Below, piece by piece: positions 21,040 to 32,151 of a DNA stretch of 64,000 bases. The position numbers and the translations under genes are program-made. Positions within the stretch are counted from its first letter, which is position 1. Each line of letters starts with the position of its first letter. The notes beneath the pieces are model-generated. The model was not told the origin of the DNA. It saw only the letters and a program-made list of their open reading frames with translations, and did no database searches. Source of the stretch: Zelonia costaricensis (Eukaryota; Euglenozoa; Kinetoplastea; Trypanosomatida; Trypanosomatidae); NCBI GenBank assembly GCA_030849075.1, contig JASAOO010003533.1:34459-98458 (forward strand), given 5' to 3'.

Positions 21040-22200
21040 ATGGGGAACCAGACGAGCCAGCCGCCGGCGGCGGAGCCCCACTACATCGACAACCTCGAGC
21101 TGCGCCTCGCCCCGCACAACTTCTACCTCGTCTTCGGCAAGCCTCCCATCCGCTTCGCCCGCGAGCAGGTGCGTGGGCCGCTCATCTACGATGTTCAGGT
21201 GGACTACGACGAGGACGAAGACCTGGTCGAGCACGCCGCAACGCTGGACCTGACCAGCGCCGTGCCGCGGCGCCAGAAGATGGAGCTCATCACGTCGCCC
21301 GCGCCGTCTCCCGGCACCGTCGGCGGCTCGAAGGGGCTGGCGCTGTCTTTCCAGCTCGCGGCGAGGGTGGCGCCGCAGCGCGTGCGCGTGTACGCCGGCG
21401 CGACGGTGGACTACCGCGTCGGCGAGGGCCTGCGGTTGCGGTGCAGTGGCGGCGTGGCGGCGGGCTCGCTGTGCATCCTGGACACGACCGACACGGCGGG
21501 GGTCACGACGGTGGTGACAAACCCGCTCATTCTGCCACAGCAGCTGCAGCCCCTCCGCTGCGCCGAGGCGCCGCACCACGGCACGACGTCCACCGCGCCA
21601 CGCGTCACGTACGCCCCCCTCGCCATCGAGGTACTCATCGGGGAGGCGGAGGAACCGATCAAGCGGCCAGAACGCGCGGCGCCGACGGACAAAGCTTCGT
21701 CACCCGAGGCGTCGCCGAACTCGCAGTCCCCGGCGTCTTCCCCCTCGCGCTCCGCGACGGCAGCGGTTAGCTCCGTGGCCGCCGCCACGAACACGGCGGC
21801 GGCGACGAGGCGCATCGTGCACTACACCTTCTTAGAGGCGCCGGAGGAGGTGCCGGAGTCGGCGGGCTCGCCCGTGCGTGGAGTCGCAGCAGAGGCAGGG
21901 CGGCCGCTGGTGCGCTACACATGCAAGGTGGCCAAGCAGCTGCTGCAGGTGGGCAATGAGGTCTACGAGCTCGAGGACGTGTTCGACGACGGGCGCGAGG
22001 AGGACGTGCGGCCGCACGCCTCCGACGACGACGACGACGAGGAGGGGCTGTGTGTCATTTGCCTCACCAACCGCAAGAACACCACAATCCTGCCCTGCCG
22101 GCACATGTGCCTGTGCAACGAGTGTGCGGCCCACTTGCGGCTGACGAACAACCGCTGCCCCCTCTGCCGCGGCAACATCGACCGCGTCATGACGCTGTAG
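21040..22200 (+). CDS. MGRN1-type RING E3 ubiquitin ligase, likely N-myristoylated
   Basis: The protein has 386 residues. It begins MGNQTSQ, which has the glycine-2 and serine-6 of an N-myristoylation signal. Residues 28-55 (FYLVFGKPPIRFAREQVRGP) match the conserved domain found before the RING in mahogunin/RNF157 and plant LOG2 proteins. A proline/serine-rich linker and an acidic stretch (about 328-335) lead to a C3HC4 RING: C338, C341, C353, H355, C359, C362, C373 and C376. The spacing PCRHMCLCNEC is typical of the MGRN1 family. It probably ubiquitinates membrane-associated substrates; targets are unknown. The ATG at 21040 is chosen because it yields the myristoylation motif and follows a clear polypyrimidine tract. 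Confidence 0.9.
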   Translation: MGNQTSQPPAAEPHYIDNLELRLAPHNFYLVFGKPPIRFAREQVRGPLIYDVQVDYDEDEDLVEHAATLDLTSAVPRRQKMELITSPAPSPGTVGGSKGLALSFQLAARVAPQRVRVYAGATVDYRVGEGLRLRCSGGVAAGSLCILDTTDTAGVTTVVTNPLILPQQLQPLRCAEAPHHGTTSTAPRVTYAPLAIEVLIGEAEEPIKRPERAAPTDKASSPEASPNSQSPASSPSRSATAAVSSVAAATNTAAATRRIVHYTFLEAPEEVPESAGSPVRGVAAEAGRPLVRYTCKVAKQLLQVGNEVYELEDVFDDGREEDVRPHASDDDDDEEGLCVICLTNRKNTTILPCRHMCLCNECAAHLRLTNNRCPLCRGNIDRVMTL

Positions 22201-25200
22201 CAGCGACCTCACGCACTCCTGAGTTTCGCTGACGGCGCCCTCCGATGTGTGTGTGTGTGTGTGTGGCCCACGTCGCCCTCTTCGTTGAGGTTTCCCGTGT
22301 ACATAAGCATCTTTCTTTTCCCGTTGCTCCCTCTCTCCTGCTTGTCGAAGCGAGTGCGCATCGTCTTTCCGCCTGTGTGATGGCGTTGGCGTCCTTCTGC
22401 GTGCGTCCGTTGTGCGTGTGTGTGTGCGTGTGTATGTGTGCGCGCCGAGGGAATGAAGACCCTCGTCATGGGCGCACCCGTCAGCCGCGGTATCTCCGCG
22501 AACATCGCTACGTGGTGCAGCGTTCCGCTTGCGTGTGTGTGTGTGTGTCAGCGCATCCTTGTGTTTTGCGTTCCTCCGTTGAGAGCGTAGGCGGCGGTGC
22601 TGCTTCCCCCTCGCCTTCACGTCGACGTCGCTGCCTTTCTTCCACTTGCTTGTGGTCTTGCCTGTCGCATCTCCGACCTCTGCGGGGGGAGGTGGGACCG
22701 CGGGGGGGGGGGACGGTGGCAGCGGTCGTGGTTGTGGTGGTGAGGTGCAAACTCAACCGCACTTCTGAAGTCCCCTGCGGGAGTCGACGGGGCGCGGTCG
22801 GCGCCTTGCCGGAGAAGCGGGTGGGTGCGCACACCCACCCACATGCTCAGCGAGAACAGCCCCCACCCCTCTCTCTCGCATCTTGCGCTTCTGCAGTGGG
22901 ATGGGAGCACAGCGAGGAGGACAACAACGCCACGCCAATCTGTGCACGCCTCCATCTCGCCGTCAGCGCTGCGTCGCCCACTGCGCTGAACCCTGCTTCA
23001 ATCCCTTTCCTCCTTCTGCTGTAGGTGCCGTGCTTGCTGTTGCGGCATTCCTGTGCTGATGTGTATGTGTGTGTGCGTGTATGCGCTGATCCCGTGTTTA
23101 TCACTTCTTGCCTCGGGCCGCGGCTGCAGGCTGCTTTGTCGGTCCCGGACTGCGGCGCTGTTGTTGTCGTGCATGCGGGCGGGAAGTGCAGGTCGCAAGG
23201 TGCGACATCTCTTGCCGTGCTTCCCTCTGGGGTGTGCAGCTGCGTGGTGCAGCTGCGTTCCGCTTGTGCCGCGTGGCGCCGTCACTCGCCCCACACTGCA
23301 CCCCACCCCTTCGCACTGCTCCTGGGTAACTCTCTTCCTCGCACTCACGCCTTTTCTCTTCTTGCTCCCGAGCTCCTCGGCACTGGTGTCGTCACGCTGC
23401 TGGTGTCGCGGTGCGCTTACTTCTCGCTCTCCCTCCCCGTGTGCGGTCTACACGCATCAGCGCTGGCAGCGCACGTGCTGTCACGGCTGTGCGTTGGCGA
23501 ACAGCAGCAACAGAAGCCAAGTCAAGTCGCAGGAAGCTTGCGCGGTCGCGTGAAGGGTGGCCGTGCCTCCTCCCCCGGTCTCTCTGACTTTCACCGCCCC
23601 ACCCCCACACCAGCTCCATCACTCTGTAGTCGTGCGCTGGTCTCTCTCTCCATCTTCGATGGTCTGGGCAGAACGCGACGGGCTGACGAGTCGTGAGGCG
23701 TCTGCACCGGATGCCGCTCACGCCACCTCTTCCACCTCCACGCGCTCCTCCTCTTCCAATCCATTCTCTCGCATCTGGCCGACGCGGTACCTCGGTTGCG
23801 ACACCACATCCGCACTGCAGGATCGTAAGGACGCGTACTTCCCACACGTACCCCCACACAACGCGCTTCTCCTCTCCTCTGCCTTCGCCATCCCTGTCCC
23901 CCCCCTCNCCCCCTCCCTCCCTTCTCCATCCCCCTTCTCCCACCCACGCACACACACTCACACACAAACGCGGAAGTCCCTCTTCCAGCGGCGGTGTCAC
24001 AGTCGCCTCCCTCTTCCACTCCAGCAGCAGCCACATTCACGCAGCACGTGAGTCGCGCTTGCAGCGCACACCGTGTGTGTGTGTGTGTGTGTTCGAGTGC
24101 GCATCCGCCGCGCGGCACCTCTTGACCCCCCCCCCATCCACCCACCTGCTTAACTATCTTCTCGCCTCTTCCCTCGCTTACGTGCTTGTGCGTGTCTCGC
24201 CACTCCAGCCCTCTTCACTGTCTCACTTCGCGCCAGTGCACGCTGACTCCATTTTTTCGCGCCTCGACCTCGTCCTTTATCTCGAGTGCACACACGCCTC
24301 GATCAGCACTTACGCACGGACGCACTGAGAGAGACACACGCACACACTGTCTGTCTTCCCCTCCCCCCCCCTGCGCCTGCGTTGTGGTGCTGGCGCTGAT
24401 CACGGCACCCGCAGAGCACGTGTACTCGCCCTTCCCCCACCCGCGTGAGAGCGAGGGAGCCGAGGCGAGTCCGGCGGGCTTCCTGTGTAACGTTAAACAG
24501 GCGACGTGAGGCAGCACAGTTGACGGAACGCGTGTCTTGCACACGAACGCCGGCACAGACGTGTGTGTGTGTGTGTTGGCTCATCCCCGCCCCCCTCCCT
24601 TCGCCACTCGTCAACCCGCTGCTCCCCCTCCCCGTGGGTCCGTCCACGTCGCCCCGCCCTCTCCCGCCTCCCCTCGTCGTGACTCGCCGCCTTCCACTCA
24701 CGGCACTTCTTCGCCACCTCCACAACTTCGAACCCGCGTCGGTGCCCTCCTTGTGCGTCGCCGCTCCCGTGCCCCAGCCCCCTCTCTCCCCCGAACTCGC
24801 TGTCTGTGTTGTTTGAAGCGTCAACGCGGACGGCGCAGCGACCCCGCTTATTGTGTGTGTGTGTGCTTTTCCCCCGCCGTGCGTGTGGCTGTATCTTCGG
24901 CCTGCGCGGGCGACTGCCGCTGTGGTGGCCCAGCCTCCCCTCTCTACGTGGCCTCTGCTCTTGGTTTCCGTCTTCGCTTCTTGTTGTCGCACGCCGCCTT
25001 GCTGGGCGGGTGACGGCGCAGGCGCCGAGAAGGGCGGGTCTCTCGTGCATGCTTCGCGGCCCTTTCCACGCGACACCGCCACTCAGACACGTGAAAGAAG
25101 AGAGGAGAGACGTTCACGATCGGCTGCATCCGAGCTCGATCTTCTTGTGTTGCACTGTTTTCTCGCTGTGTCGGCGCAGCTTCTCTTCGATAGCCTCCAT

Positions 25201-25289
25201 ACCGGCGCAATCACCCACGCATCAGCACCGTCCTTCCCTTCCCTCCTACCCCCTTCTTTCTCTCCGTTAAAGCTATTCTGATAAGCGCA
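22201..25289. other. Large intergenic stretch, 3.1 kb
   Basis: No gene is seen with protein-like composition. GT runs lie at 22244-22264, 22417-22440, 22533-22548 and near 23065. They are followed by a CA run at 23945-23968, GT at 24075-24092, CA at about 24330-24347 and GT at 24560-24575 and 24852-24866. A single N is at 23908 in a C-rich run. The alternation could mark short transcripts that do not encode a long protein. Confidence 0.55.
25231..25272 (+). promoter_or_regulatory. Predicted spliced-leader acceptor for the EDRF1-like gene
   Basis: A 36-base C/T tract runs from 25231 and ends just before TTAAAG, with the AG at 25271-25272. The 5' UTR would be only 17 nt. Confidence 0.65.
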
Positions 25290-28200
25290 ATGCCTACCAC
25301 GGCGGCTGTGGCGGTGGAGTCGCGCAACGCCAATCACCGCACGAAGCACCGCAAAGAGGTGAAGCGCTACCACCAGCGCCAACTGAACAGGCAGCTGCGT
25401 GAGGAGGCCAAGGCGCGCGACGCGCAGCTCTTCCTCTTCGAGGGGGGCGCAGCGGCACCGGCAGAGGCGCACGCGGACGCCGCAGCCGGTCCACTCGTCG
25501 GCGACCCGGTCACCGACCTGGGTGTCACGTCCACTGCGCTGACGACCGTGCCTGAGCTGTCGGGCGTCCCCCGGCCCGCCTCGAGCACCAGCGCACAGCT
25601 TGCCGTCGTGACGCAGGCAGCGGCGTCGGCCGCGGTGGCCGCGTCACGCGCCGCGCTGACGTCGTCGCGTCTCTCGCCGTGGACCTTCGAGTTTCTGCTG
25701 CGCCAGGCCCCCCTGCAGGACGCGGCTCCGCTGGCCCCAGCAGGCGCGGAGGCGGGCACGGGCGCAGGAGGTGCCGCGGCCCCCGACGCCGCCACCGCAC
25801 TGGCGGAGGGGCCCACAGCAGGGGATGCGGCTGCGACGACGACGTGCCGCACACTGAGCGTGGTGGAGCCGGCGACGTCGAGCGCCCTTGTGAATGCTGT
25901 GCAGCGGGGAAGGGCAGCGCCGGCGACGGCTGCTGCTGCTGCTGCGGCGGCGGCGCCGGTGAGCGCACGCGACGCGTGGGTTGCTCGCACGGCGAAGACG
26001 CCGGAGCCCGAGCCGCAGCCCGCGCACGACGCGTCGCACCACGGCGCCCGGCCGTCCGCGAACTCCGAGCGCATCGGCGTGCTGCCCGTGTACCGCGGCG
26101 TGGGGACGACGATGCCGAAGCTGCTCAACACGACGCACGTGCAGCGTATGCATGGTGTGGCGCCGCTGCCCATGCTCGGCCCGCTGGCTCCCGGCACAGA
26201 CCTCAACCGCCCTCCCCGCTCGTACCTCACCCTTGATCCTGTCCACAACGTGCACCAGCACGCGCCAGGCTTTCTGCGCAACCAGCGCGTCGCACTGCAG
26301 CACATGCTGGCCAGCGCGGTGATGGAGTGGAAGGACATGCAGCAGAACGCGTTGATCGTGTCCAGCGCGGAGGCGATGCGCACCATCTTCGAGCAGGTGT
26401 ACGTCCCGGAGCGCCCGCTGGCACTGCGGGTGCGCCGCATTGGGCCCACGCTTGTGATCGACTCGCGCGCCACGGAGCCAACGGGGGTGCGGGAGATGCG
26501 GCAGCAGGCGCTCTTCGGCAAGGCGCTGTACGTCATGAAGGAGACTCAGGGCCGCGACCCGGAGTCGGCCGCCGCCGCGGACGCTGCGGCGGCGGAGGCG
26601 GCAGGTCAGCTGGCGCTGGCAGTGCCGGAGCGGCGCCTGGCGAGTGTGGCGGCTTCGGACGTGCACTACGGCGCTGACCTGCACCGCTTCTCGCAGGTGC
26701 TGCGCTGGCGCATGGACACGACGGAGGTCCTCGTCGGCGTTGACGCGCCGGTCGTGTTGGATCAGCGGACCAACACGGAGCAGCTGGTGCGGGTGAAGGA
26801 CGCGGCGTCGTCGGTGCTCTCGGCCGACGCGGAGCAGCGGGAGACGCTGCGGTCGTGGTTCGATGCCATGATGGCGAACGTGGCGCAGGTCGGCACGTAC
26901 ACGCACCGTGACGGCGTCGTGCAGAGCCACCAGGTGAAGAAGACGACGGACATGCTCGGCTACGTGGAGGCGCGCATGGCCGCCGCGGCGCTTAGCTTTA
27001 CCAGCAGCGCGCTGCAGTGGCTGGTGAAGCAGTGCAAGCGCGATGGCGGCACGTATGCGCTGGTGCGGGACTACACTTCAGACTTCGTGGAGCTCTACGA
27101 GGTGCACGACCTGGACGAGTCGGCGGCCTTTGTGGAGGAGACGGACAAGTACTTCGGCTGCGGCCCGGCTGCGCCCACGTCCGCGGCACGCGCAGGAGGC
27201 GTTGGTGGGGCTGGCGGCGCGGCCGGTGTGGCGCCGGCGGAGCGGGTGGAGGGGGAGGCGTACGTCGAAGGCGAGGTGCCGGTCTCCGCCTACGGCGGCG
27301 GCGGCTCGCACTACGCCGCGGACACTGCGCCCGGTGGCGCGCCGCACCTCAACCGGTTCAACCTCAACTTCGGCAAGACGTGCTTCAGCATCGGCCAGCA
27401 CATCTTCCGCAGCGGCGACGTGAGCCGCGCCGGCGACGCGCTGCAGCTGCTGCACCGCAGCCTGCGCATCCTCCTGCCGTGCTGCCGGGAGGAGCCCTTC
27501 GCTCGCGAAACGGTAGCGGAGCTCATCAAGCTGACGCCGGCGCTGGTGGCACGCCGCCTGCAGTACGACACGGCGCAGGCGGTGGCGGCCTCCACCGCCG
27601 GCAACATCGGCGCCAACCCACCCGCCGCGGCGGAGCTGTTTCGGGACGCGCTGCTGACGTGCGGTCGGTTTGAGATTCCGCTGCGGCACATGTTTGCGGA
27701 GGCCGGGGCGCGGGAGGGGGGTCAGCTGCTGCAGGCGTACTACGCCCGCTGCATCGTCTCGTGCACGGCGGCCACCTGTGCCGTGGTGGCGCTCGCGCTG
27801 GAGTCGTACTACTGCAGCTGCCACCACCTGCGCGTTCTGCGCCGGGCGCGGGCGGAGGCGCGGGCGAAGGATGGCGCCGCTGCCGCTGCCGGGCACGTGG
27901 AGGAGCGCGACAGCGTCGGCGGCAGTGTGCCGGCCGCGGTGATGGCGGAGGCGCACGACGTGCTGCAGGTCGTCGTGGAGGGCCTCGTGCGGCTTGAGGA
28001 GGCAAGTGAGCTGGTCGGGCCTCTGCACTCAGCTGCCGCCGCGGCGGTAGCGGCCGCGGCGGCGGCATGCAGCGTCGCTGTTGCCTCAACACCAGTGGGC
28101 AAGTCCGCAAGCGACGAGGAGGGTGTCTCCACCAGCGCGGCAACTACGAGCGAGCAGGAGGGGGGCGCTGACGCGGCCACGGCGCTGACGCCGGGCTCGG

Positions 28201-29963
28201 CCATGTCCCTCATGAAGCGCATCTGCAGCGGGCCGTCGCGGAGCGGCGACTTCCTTGTCTCCGGGCAGCCGCCGCAGCAGCTGATGCCGACGGTCGTGTC
28301 GACCAGCAGCGCCACGACTGCGATTGCCGCTGGCAGCCCGGCAGAAGCGGAAGCGTCGTGCTCCACCGTGCTGGACCCGCGCACGCAGGTGGACGTCGCG
28401 CCGCTCCGCACGGCCCTGTGCGAGCTGTACGGCGACGTCGCGCTCGTGGCGATGTACGACACGGTTGGCGGCAGCGCCGGCGGGGGCACAGTGCGGGCGC
28501 TGACGGAGCTCGGCAGGCGCATGGAGGCGCGGCTCCGGCAGAGCGGGCTGCCGCCGCCCACCACCCTCGCCTGGCTGGAGACGCTGCGCGCCGACGTGGT
28601 CGGCCTCTCCTTCACAGCGCTGCGCTTCTACGGGCGGCTGGGCGGCCAGAGCCGTCGCCACCTCGTCAAGCTCGCTCTTGTCTACTACCTCGTGGGTGAC
28701 GAGCACCGCCGCACGGCGCGGTACACCAAGGCGCTGGAGGCGCTGCACCGCTCCAAGTCGCTGCTGCACGCCTCGCGCCGCGCCGCCGAGGATGTCGTGC
28801 TAGGCGCCGTCTTCGGCTCCCCGAGCATGCTGCAGTGGGCCGACGTCATGCGGATGCTGGGCGACGTGTACCGCAGTGTCGTTGACCGCAAGCTGGAGGG
28901 CGCCGTGGGGCCCGCTGCCATGACGCTCGCACAGCCGCTTCTCATGGGACCTCTGCGCGTGCTGCCCGAGGATGCCGACAGCTTCTTCACGCAGGCGCTG
29001 AGCGCGTACACGCAGGGCGACGCCGACGAGGGCTGCCTCACCGCCAAGGCGGGCACGCTTCTGCTGTACGCGGCTGTCCTGATGGAGCGGGCGGCCGTGG
29101 CGGGAGTGCCGGCATCACCAGCGATGGCCCAGCGCGTCACGCAGCTGCTGCGTGAGGCGGCGGAGTCGGCGCCGGCGGCCTTCGCGGCGGAGCGCGAGTG
29201 GCAGACGCTGCGCCTCTTCACCGTGTCCGCGGCGGGCACGCAGGATGAGGAGCTCGTGCGCGCCGTGGAAGGGCTCCTCCGGCGCAGCATGGACACGGTC
29301 GCGCCCGTCCCCGCCATCCCGGTGCTCACGACAGCAGGCGGCGATGGAGGCGAGCAGGGGGTGCCGCCCACTGCCGCGCTCGCGCCGCGCCGGACGCCGG
29401 TGTGGGCGGACGCAGATCTGGCAGATGCGGGCGGCGGTCACCGCCGCGACCGCACCGCGTCCCTGCCCGCGCCGTGTCCAGTGATGCTGGATCTGCAGAG
29501 GGCGCTGGCCTGCTGCGCCATGGTGGAGCGCGAGGCAGCGGCGGGGCCGGCGAGCCCAAGCGGCGGCGGTGCGGTGTCGGAGGAGCAGTCGCGTGCGCTG
29601 CGGCGACACGTTGCGCTCGCGTCGGCCTTCCTGACGGCGGCCCTGGACGCCTGCGCGGCCCACAGCGGCGAGTTTGCCAGTGGCGCTGCAACGCGGCTGC
29701 TGTGGTTGCCCATGCTGCGGTCCTGGCGTGAGCACAGTCTTGCGGCGCTGGTGCACCGCGTTGCGTGCATGGTGGCACTGCGGCTGTTGGGTGCGGCACA
29801 AGCGCAGCTGGCCGGCGCGTGGCAGCGCGACGCACAGGCGGCCGTCAAGCGCATCGCCGAGGCCCTCAACGCCACCACGGGTGCAAAGGCCTCGGAGGCG
29901 GAGGCCGTGCTGCCGCTGCTGCGCTCGCTTCGGCAGCAGCTGCAGCCCTTCGCGGCGTGGTGA
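25290..29963 (+). CDS. EDRF1-like large protein
   Basis: The protein has 1557 residues. Much of it is alanine-rich low-complexity linker, but conserved-looking blocks are visible. They are an N-terminal basic segment (about 13-45); a block around 260-400 ending in RPLALRVRRIGPTLVIDS; 465-615 with LRWRMDTTEVLVGVD and later KQCKRDGGTYALVRD and FVELYEVHDLDE; and 690-735 with NFGKTCFSIGQHIF and LLHRSLRILLP. The series resembles the N-terminal half of EDRF1 (erythroid differentiation-related factor 1), where a similar block precedes TPR-like helices. The later parts (about 1120-1260) are helical and TPR-like. Function in protists is unknown. The ATG is 17 nt after a very clear acceptor. Confidence 0.85.
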   Translation: MPTTAAVAVESRNANHRTKHRKEVKRYHQRQLNRQLREEAKARDAQLFLFEGGAAAPAEAHADAAAGPLVGDPVTDLGVTSTALTTVPELSGVPRPASSTSAQLAVVTQAAASAAVAASRAALTSSRLSPWTFEFLLRQAPLQDAAPLAPAGAEAGTGAGGAAAPDAATALAEGPTAGDAAATTTCRTLSVVEPATSSALVNAVQRGRAAPATAAAAAAAAAPVSARDAWVARTAKTPEPEPQPAHDASHHGARPSANSERIGVLPVYRGVGTTMPKLLNTTHVQRMHGVAPLPMLGPLAPGTDLNRPPRSYLTLDPVHNVHQHAPGFLRNQRVALQHMLASAVMEWKDMQQNALIVSSAEAMRTIFEQVYVPERPLALRVRRIGPTLVIDSRATEPTGVREMRQQALFGKALYVMKETQGRDPESAAAADAAAAEAAGQLALAVPERRLASVAASDVHYGADLHRFSQVLRWRMDTTEVLVGVDAPVVLDQRTNTEQLVRVKDAASSVLSADAEQRETLRSWFDAMMANVAQVGTYTHRDGVVQSHQVKKTTDMLGYVEARMAAAALSFTSSALQWLVKQCKRDGGTYALVRDYTSDFVELYEVHDLDESAAFVEETDKYFGCGPAAPTSAARAGGVGGAGGAAGVAPAERVEGEAYVEGEVPVSAYGGGGSHYAADTAPGGAPHLNRFNLNFGKTCFSIGQHIFRSGDVSRAGDALQLLHRSLRILLPCCREEPFARETVAELIKLTPALVARRLQYDTAQAVAASTAGNIGANPPAAAELFRDALLTCGRFEIPLRHMFAEAGAREGGQLLQAYYARCIVSCTAATCAVVALALESYYCSCHHLRVLRRARAEARAKDGAAAAAGHVEERDSVGGSVPAAVMAEAHDVLQVVVEGLVRLEEASELVGPLHSAAAAAVAAAAAACSVAVASTPVGKSASDEEGVSTSAATTSEQEGGADAATALTPGSAMSLMKRICSGPSRSGDFLVSGQPPQQLMPTVVSTSSATTAIAAGSPAEAEASCSTVLDPRTQVDVAPLRTALCELYGDVALVAMYDTVGGSAGGGTVRALTELGRRMEARLRQSGLPPPTTLAWLETLRADVVGLSFTALRFYGRLGGQSRRHLVKLALVYYLVGDEHRRTARYTKALEALHRSKSLLHASRRAAEDVVLGAVFGSPSMLQWADVMRMLGDVYRSVVDRKLEGAVGPAAMTLAQPLLMGPLRVLPEDADSFFTQALSAYTQGDADEGCLTAKAGTLLLYAAVLMERAAVAGVPASPAMAQRVTQLLREAAESAPAAFAAEREWQTLRLFTVSAAGTQDEELVRAVEGLLRRSMDTVAPVPAIPVLTTAGGDGGEQGVPPTAALAPRRTPVWADADLADAGGGHRRDRTASLPAPCPVMLDLQRALACCAMVEREAAAGPASPSGGGAVSEEQSRALRRHVALASAFLTAALDACAAHSGEFASGAATRLLWLPMLRSWREHSLAALVHRVACMVALRLLGAAQAQLAGAWQRDAQAAVKRIAEALNATTGAKASEAEAVLPLLRSLRQQLQPFAAW

Positions 29964-30715
29964 AGCACCGCGTGCGGCTGTATCCTTATTCTTGTGTGTC
30001 CCGTGTCTGTGAGACCGCGGCGGCGGGAGCGGGGAAAGTGGGGATGATGGCGGGGAGGTGGGGATACGGGGGGCGGGCAAGCGAATTCGGCGCGCGCAGG
30101 GGTGTCCAGGCTGGTTGGGCGCGGTGCACCTCGACGACGTCTGCGGCATGCCCCCCCCCCTCTCGCGCAGCCCAGCCTCACACTCGCCACGGTCTCGGAG
30201 GCAGAAGGCACGCGTCATGCTAGCGCGTAGCGGCACACAGACAACATCAGCTGGAGAAGAGGCCATCATTATTGCTTGGCCCTCAATCCACTACGACGCA
30301 GCACGCTAGCACGCGTGTACGTCGTGGTGATGTGCAGGCAGCAGAAAGCTCAGCGAGGCTGCATACGTGTGGGTGGGTGGGTGGGGGAGGGGGCGGGGCG
30401 TTGGACGGAAGGGTGCGCTACACCTCCCACGACGTCACCCCCCCCCCTCCTTCCGCACCCGCCTCTCCAACGTGATGCCCCTCCTTCCCCCTAGTGCACG
30501 GCGTACTGGAGCCTCTGTTGAACTGGCTGACGCGCACCGACGCGCTCGCGGGCACCCTCCTCTCGCCGCTCACCTGAAGCCAACCAACCCCCTCTTACCT
30601 CGCCTTCCGCCTCTGTCCCTCCCCCGCCTCCAAACACACGCACACACCCACCCACGCCAGCTGCGCGCCCTTCACTCGCCCTCCCCAAGCTCCTATAGCT
30701 GCCCCGCCCCGGACG
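29964..30715. other. Intergenic, 752 bp
   Basis: No gene is seen. There are G-rich patches near 30055-30075 and 30370-30400, C-rich patches near 30150 and 30440, and a CA-rich stretch near 30634-30650 before the next gene. Confidence 0.7.
30594..30660 (+). promoter_or_regulatory. Predicted spliced-leader acceptor for the gene at 30716
   Basis: The C/T-rich tract 30594-30630 is followed by a CA run and the first AG at 30659-30660. The 5' UTR would be 55 nt. Confidence 0.5.
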
Positions 30716-31300
30716 ATGTACGCGCGTCGTGGCCTCGCTGGGGCTGTGGCGGCGGCCGTCACGACACCCGCAGCTGCAGCGCCGTCGCCCCTCACCTGCC
30801 CACGTCGGCGGGTGTCCAGCGGCACCTTCGATCATCCACGCACGAGCTACCGCCATCAGCACACCTTCAACACGCTGCCGATGCACGACGCGAACCGCTT
30901 CGGCGGCCGCAGTGCGTACCTGCGAGAGATCGGACCTTTCGACCACAAGAAGAAGGGCCGGCTGTTCAAGCGCGACCCCGAGACACAGCAGTTCAACGTC
31001 GATGTGTGGAGCGCGCAGCAGACGCTGCGCAAGCAGTGGAAGGGGCGGGACTGGGACGTGGTGGAGATGCCCTTTGAGCTGGCGCCGAAGGAGCTGCAGC
31101 GCGTGGTGCCGGAGAGGTACACCGATGTCCCCGTCATGGCAAACCCCGCTGCGAACGACTTCATGAACATTCGGCGCAAGGTGTACGACCGGGAAACGTT
31201 GCAGGGCGCACTGTACGCGACGGGCGCGAGCGGTCAGACTCCGTACCCGGCACTGCAGCGCGTGGACAGGTCGGCAATGACGCTGGACAAGTTCTTATAG
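30716..31300 (+). CDS. Putative mitochondrial protein, unknown function
   Basis: I do not recognise this 194-residue protein. The first 35 residues contain arginines, alanines and threonines but no acidic residue, typical of a mitochondrial presequence. The remainder is soluble, basic and rich in aromatic residues, with short motifs such as FDHKKKGRLFKRDPETQQFNVDVW, ELAPKELQRVVPERY and NDFMNIRRKVYDRETL. No cysteine clusters or membrane segments are visible. The composition would fit a mitochondrial ribosomal or respiratory-complex accessory subunit, but that is only a guess. Codon use is strongly GC3-biased, so the coding call is firm. Confidence 0.8.
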   Translation: MYARRGLAGAVAAAVTTPAAAAPSPLTCPRRRVSSGTFDHPRTSYRHQHTFNTLPMHDANRFGGRSAYLREIGPFDHKKKGRLFKRDPETQQFNVDVWSAQQTLRKQWKGRDWDVVEMPFELAPKELQRVVPERYTDVPVMANPAANDFMNIRRKVYDRETLQGALYATGASGQTPYPALQRVDRSAMTLDKFL

Positions 31301-32151
31301 GTTGCTGCCACTGAACATGGGTGCCCCTCTTCGAAGGTGTGGCAGGTCTCGTGCCGCGCCGCGCGGGCCGTGCCAGTGGTGTCGCACCGTGGCGACGTGC
31401 AGTGGTGTGTATTGACGTATCTGTCTCTGTGTGTGTGTGTGTGTGTGGTTGCTGGGATCGTCTTGAGTGTCTTCGCCTGCGTGTGAGCAGCTTTGGCAGC
31501 ACTCACCTCACAAACCAGTGAAGTCACTGCAGTTCCACGGTCCGCGAGTACGCTGCCTGCAAGCTCGCCCTCTCGGCGGTGCATGACGGAGCTGCCTGCT
31601 CGCCAGTCGGGATGAGCGGGTACTGCGTCTGTGTTTCTCCTCGTCCCCCTTTCACCTCCCGCCCCCCCCCCCCCACACACACGCGATGGAGCACGCACCC
31701 GGCTCTGATCGTGTAGCCGTGCTGCTGAGGATGTAGTGACGCCGGCGCGGAGCCTTGCGCTGCCTCGGTGAGCACTGGTGGAAGCAACGCGCGCTCCCGA
31801 CGTGTTGCGTCGCGGCTCCCTCTCCCCCTTTGCAGACGGCTCCACGATGGACTCAACCCTCCCTCCCCCCTCCCTCCCCCCTCCCTCCCTCTCCACTCTA
31901 CCAACACACGCGCTTGCACACAAGCCCATAGCACACCCACCAGCTCCCCCCCCTCTTCACTTCTCGCTCGTTTTCCCGCCTAGCTCACGTCACTTGATTG
32001 TGCCTCTAGTCTTCTGTACGCGTGCGCTCGCCCCGAGTGCGCCGTCGTAGGTCCCTCATCAGCTTCCCCGCGCGCTGGCGACACGTGAACACACACACAC
32101 ACACACACACGTACATACTCCTCCCTCCCCCACCGTATCGCCGCTCCGAAG
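31301..32151. other. Intergenic, 851 bp
   Basis: No gene is seen. A GT run (31429-31447) follows the stop, and CA runs at 31672-31681 and 32089-32110 precede PBP1. Confidence 0.75.

Noticed and set aside
20409..21770. 453-codon frame overlapping the RING gene in another frame
   Set aside because: The second half is an R/A/G-rich shadow of the RING protein; the first half is low-complexity flank.
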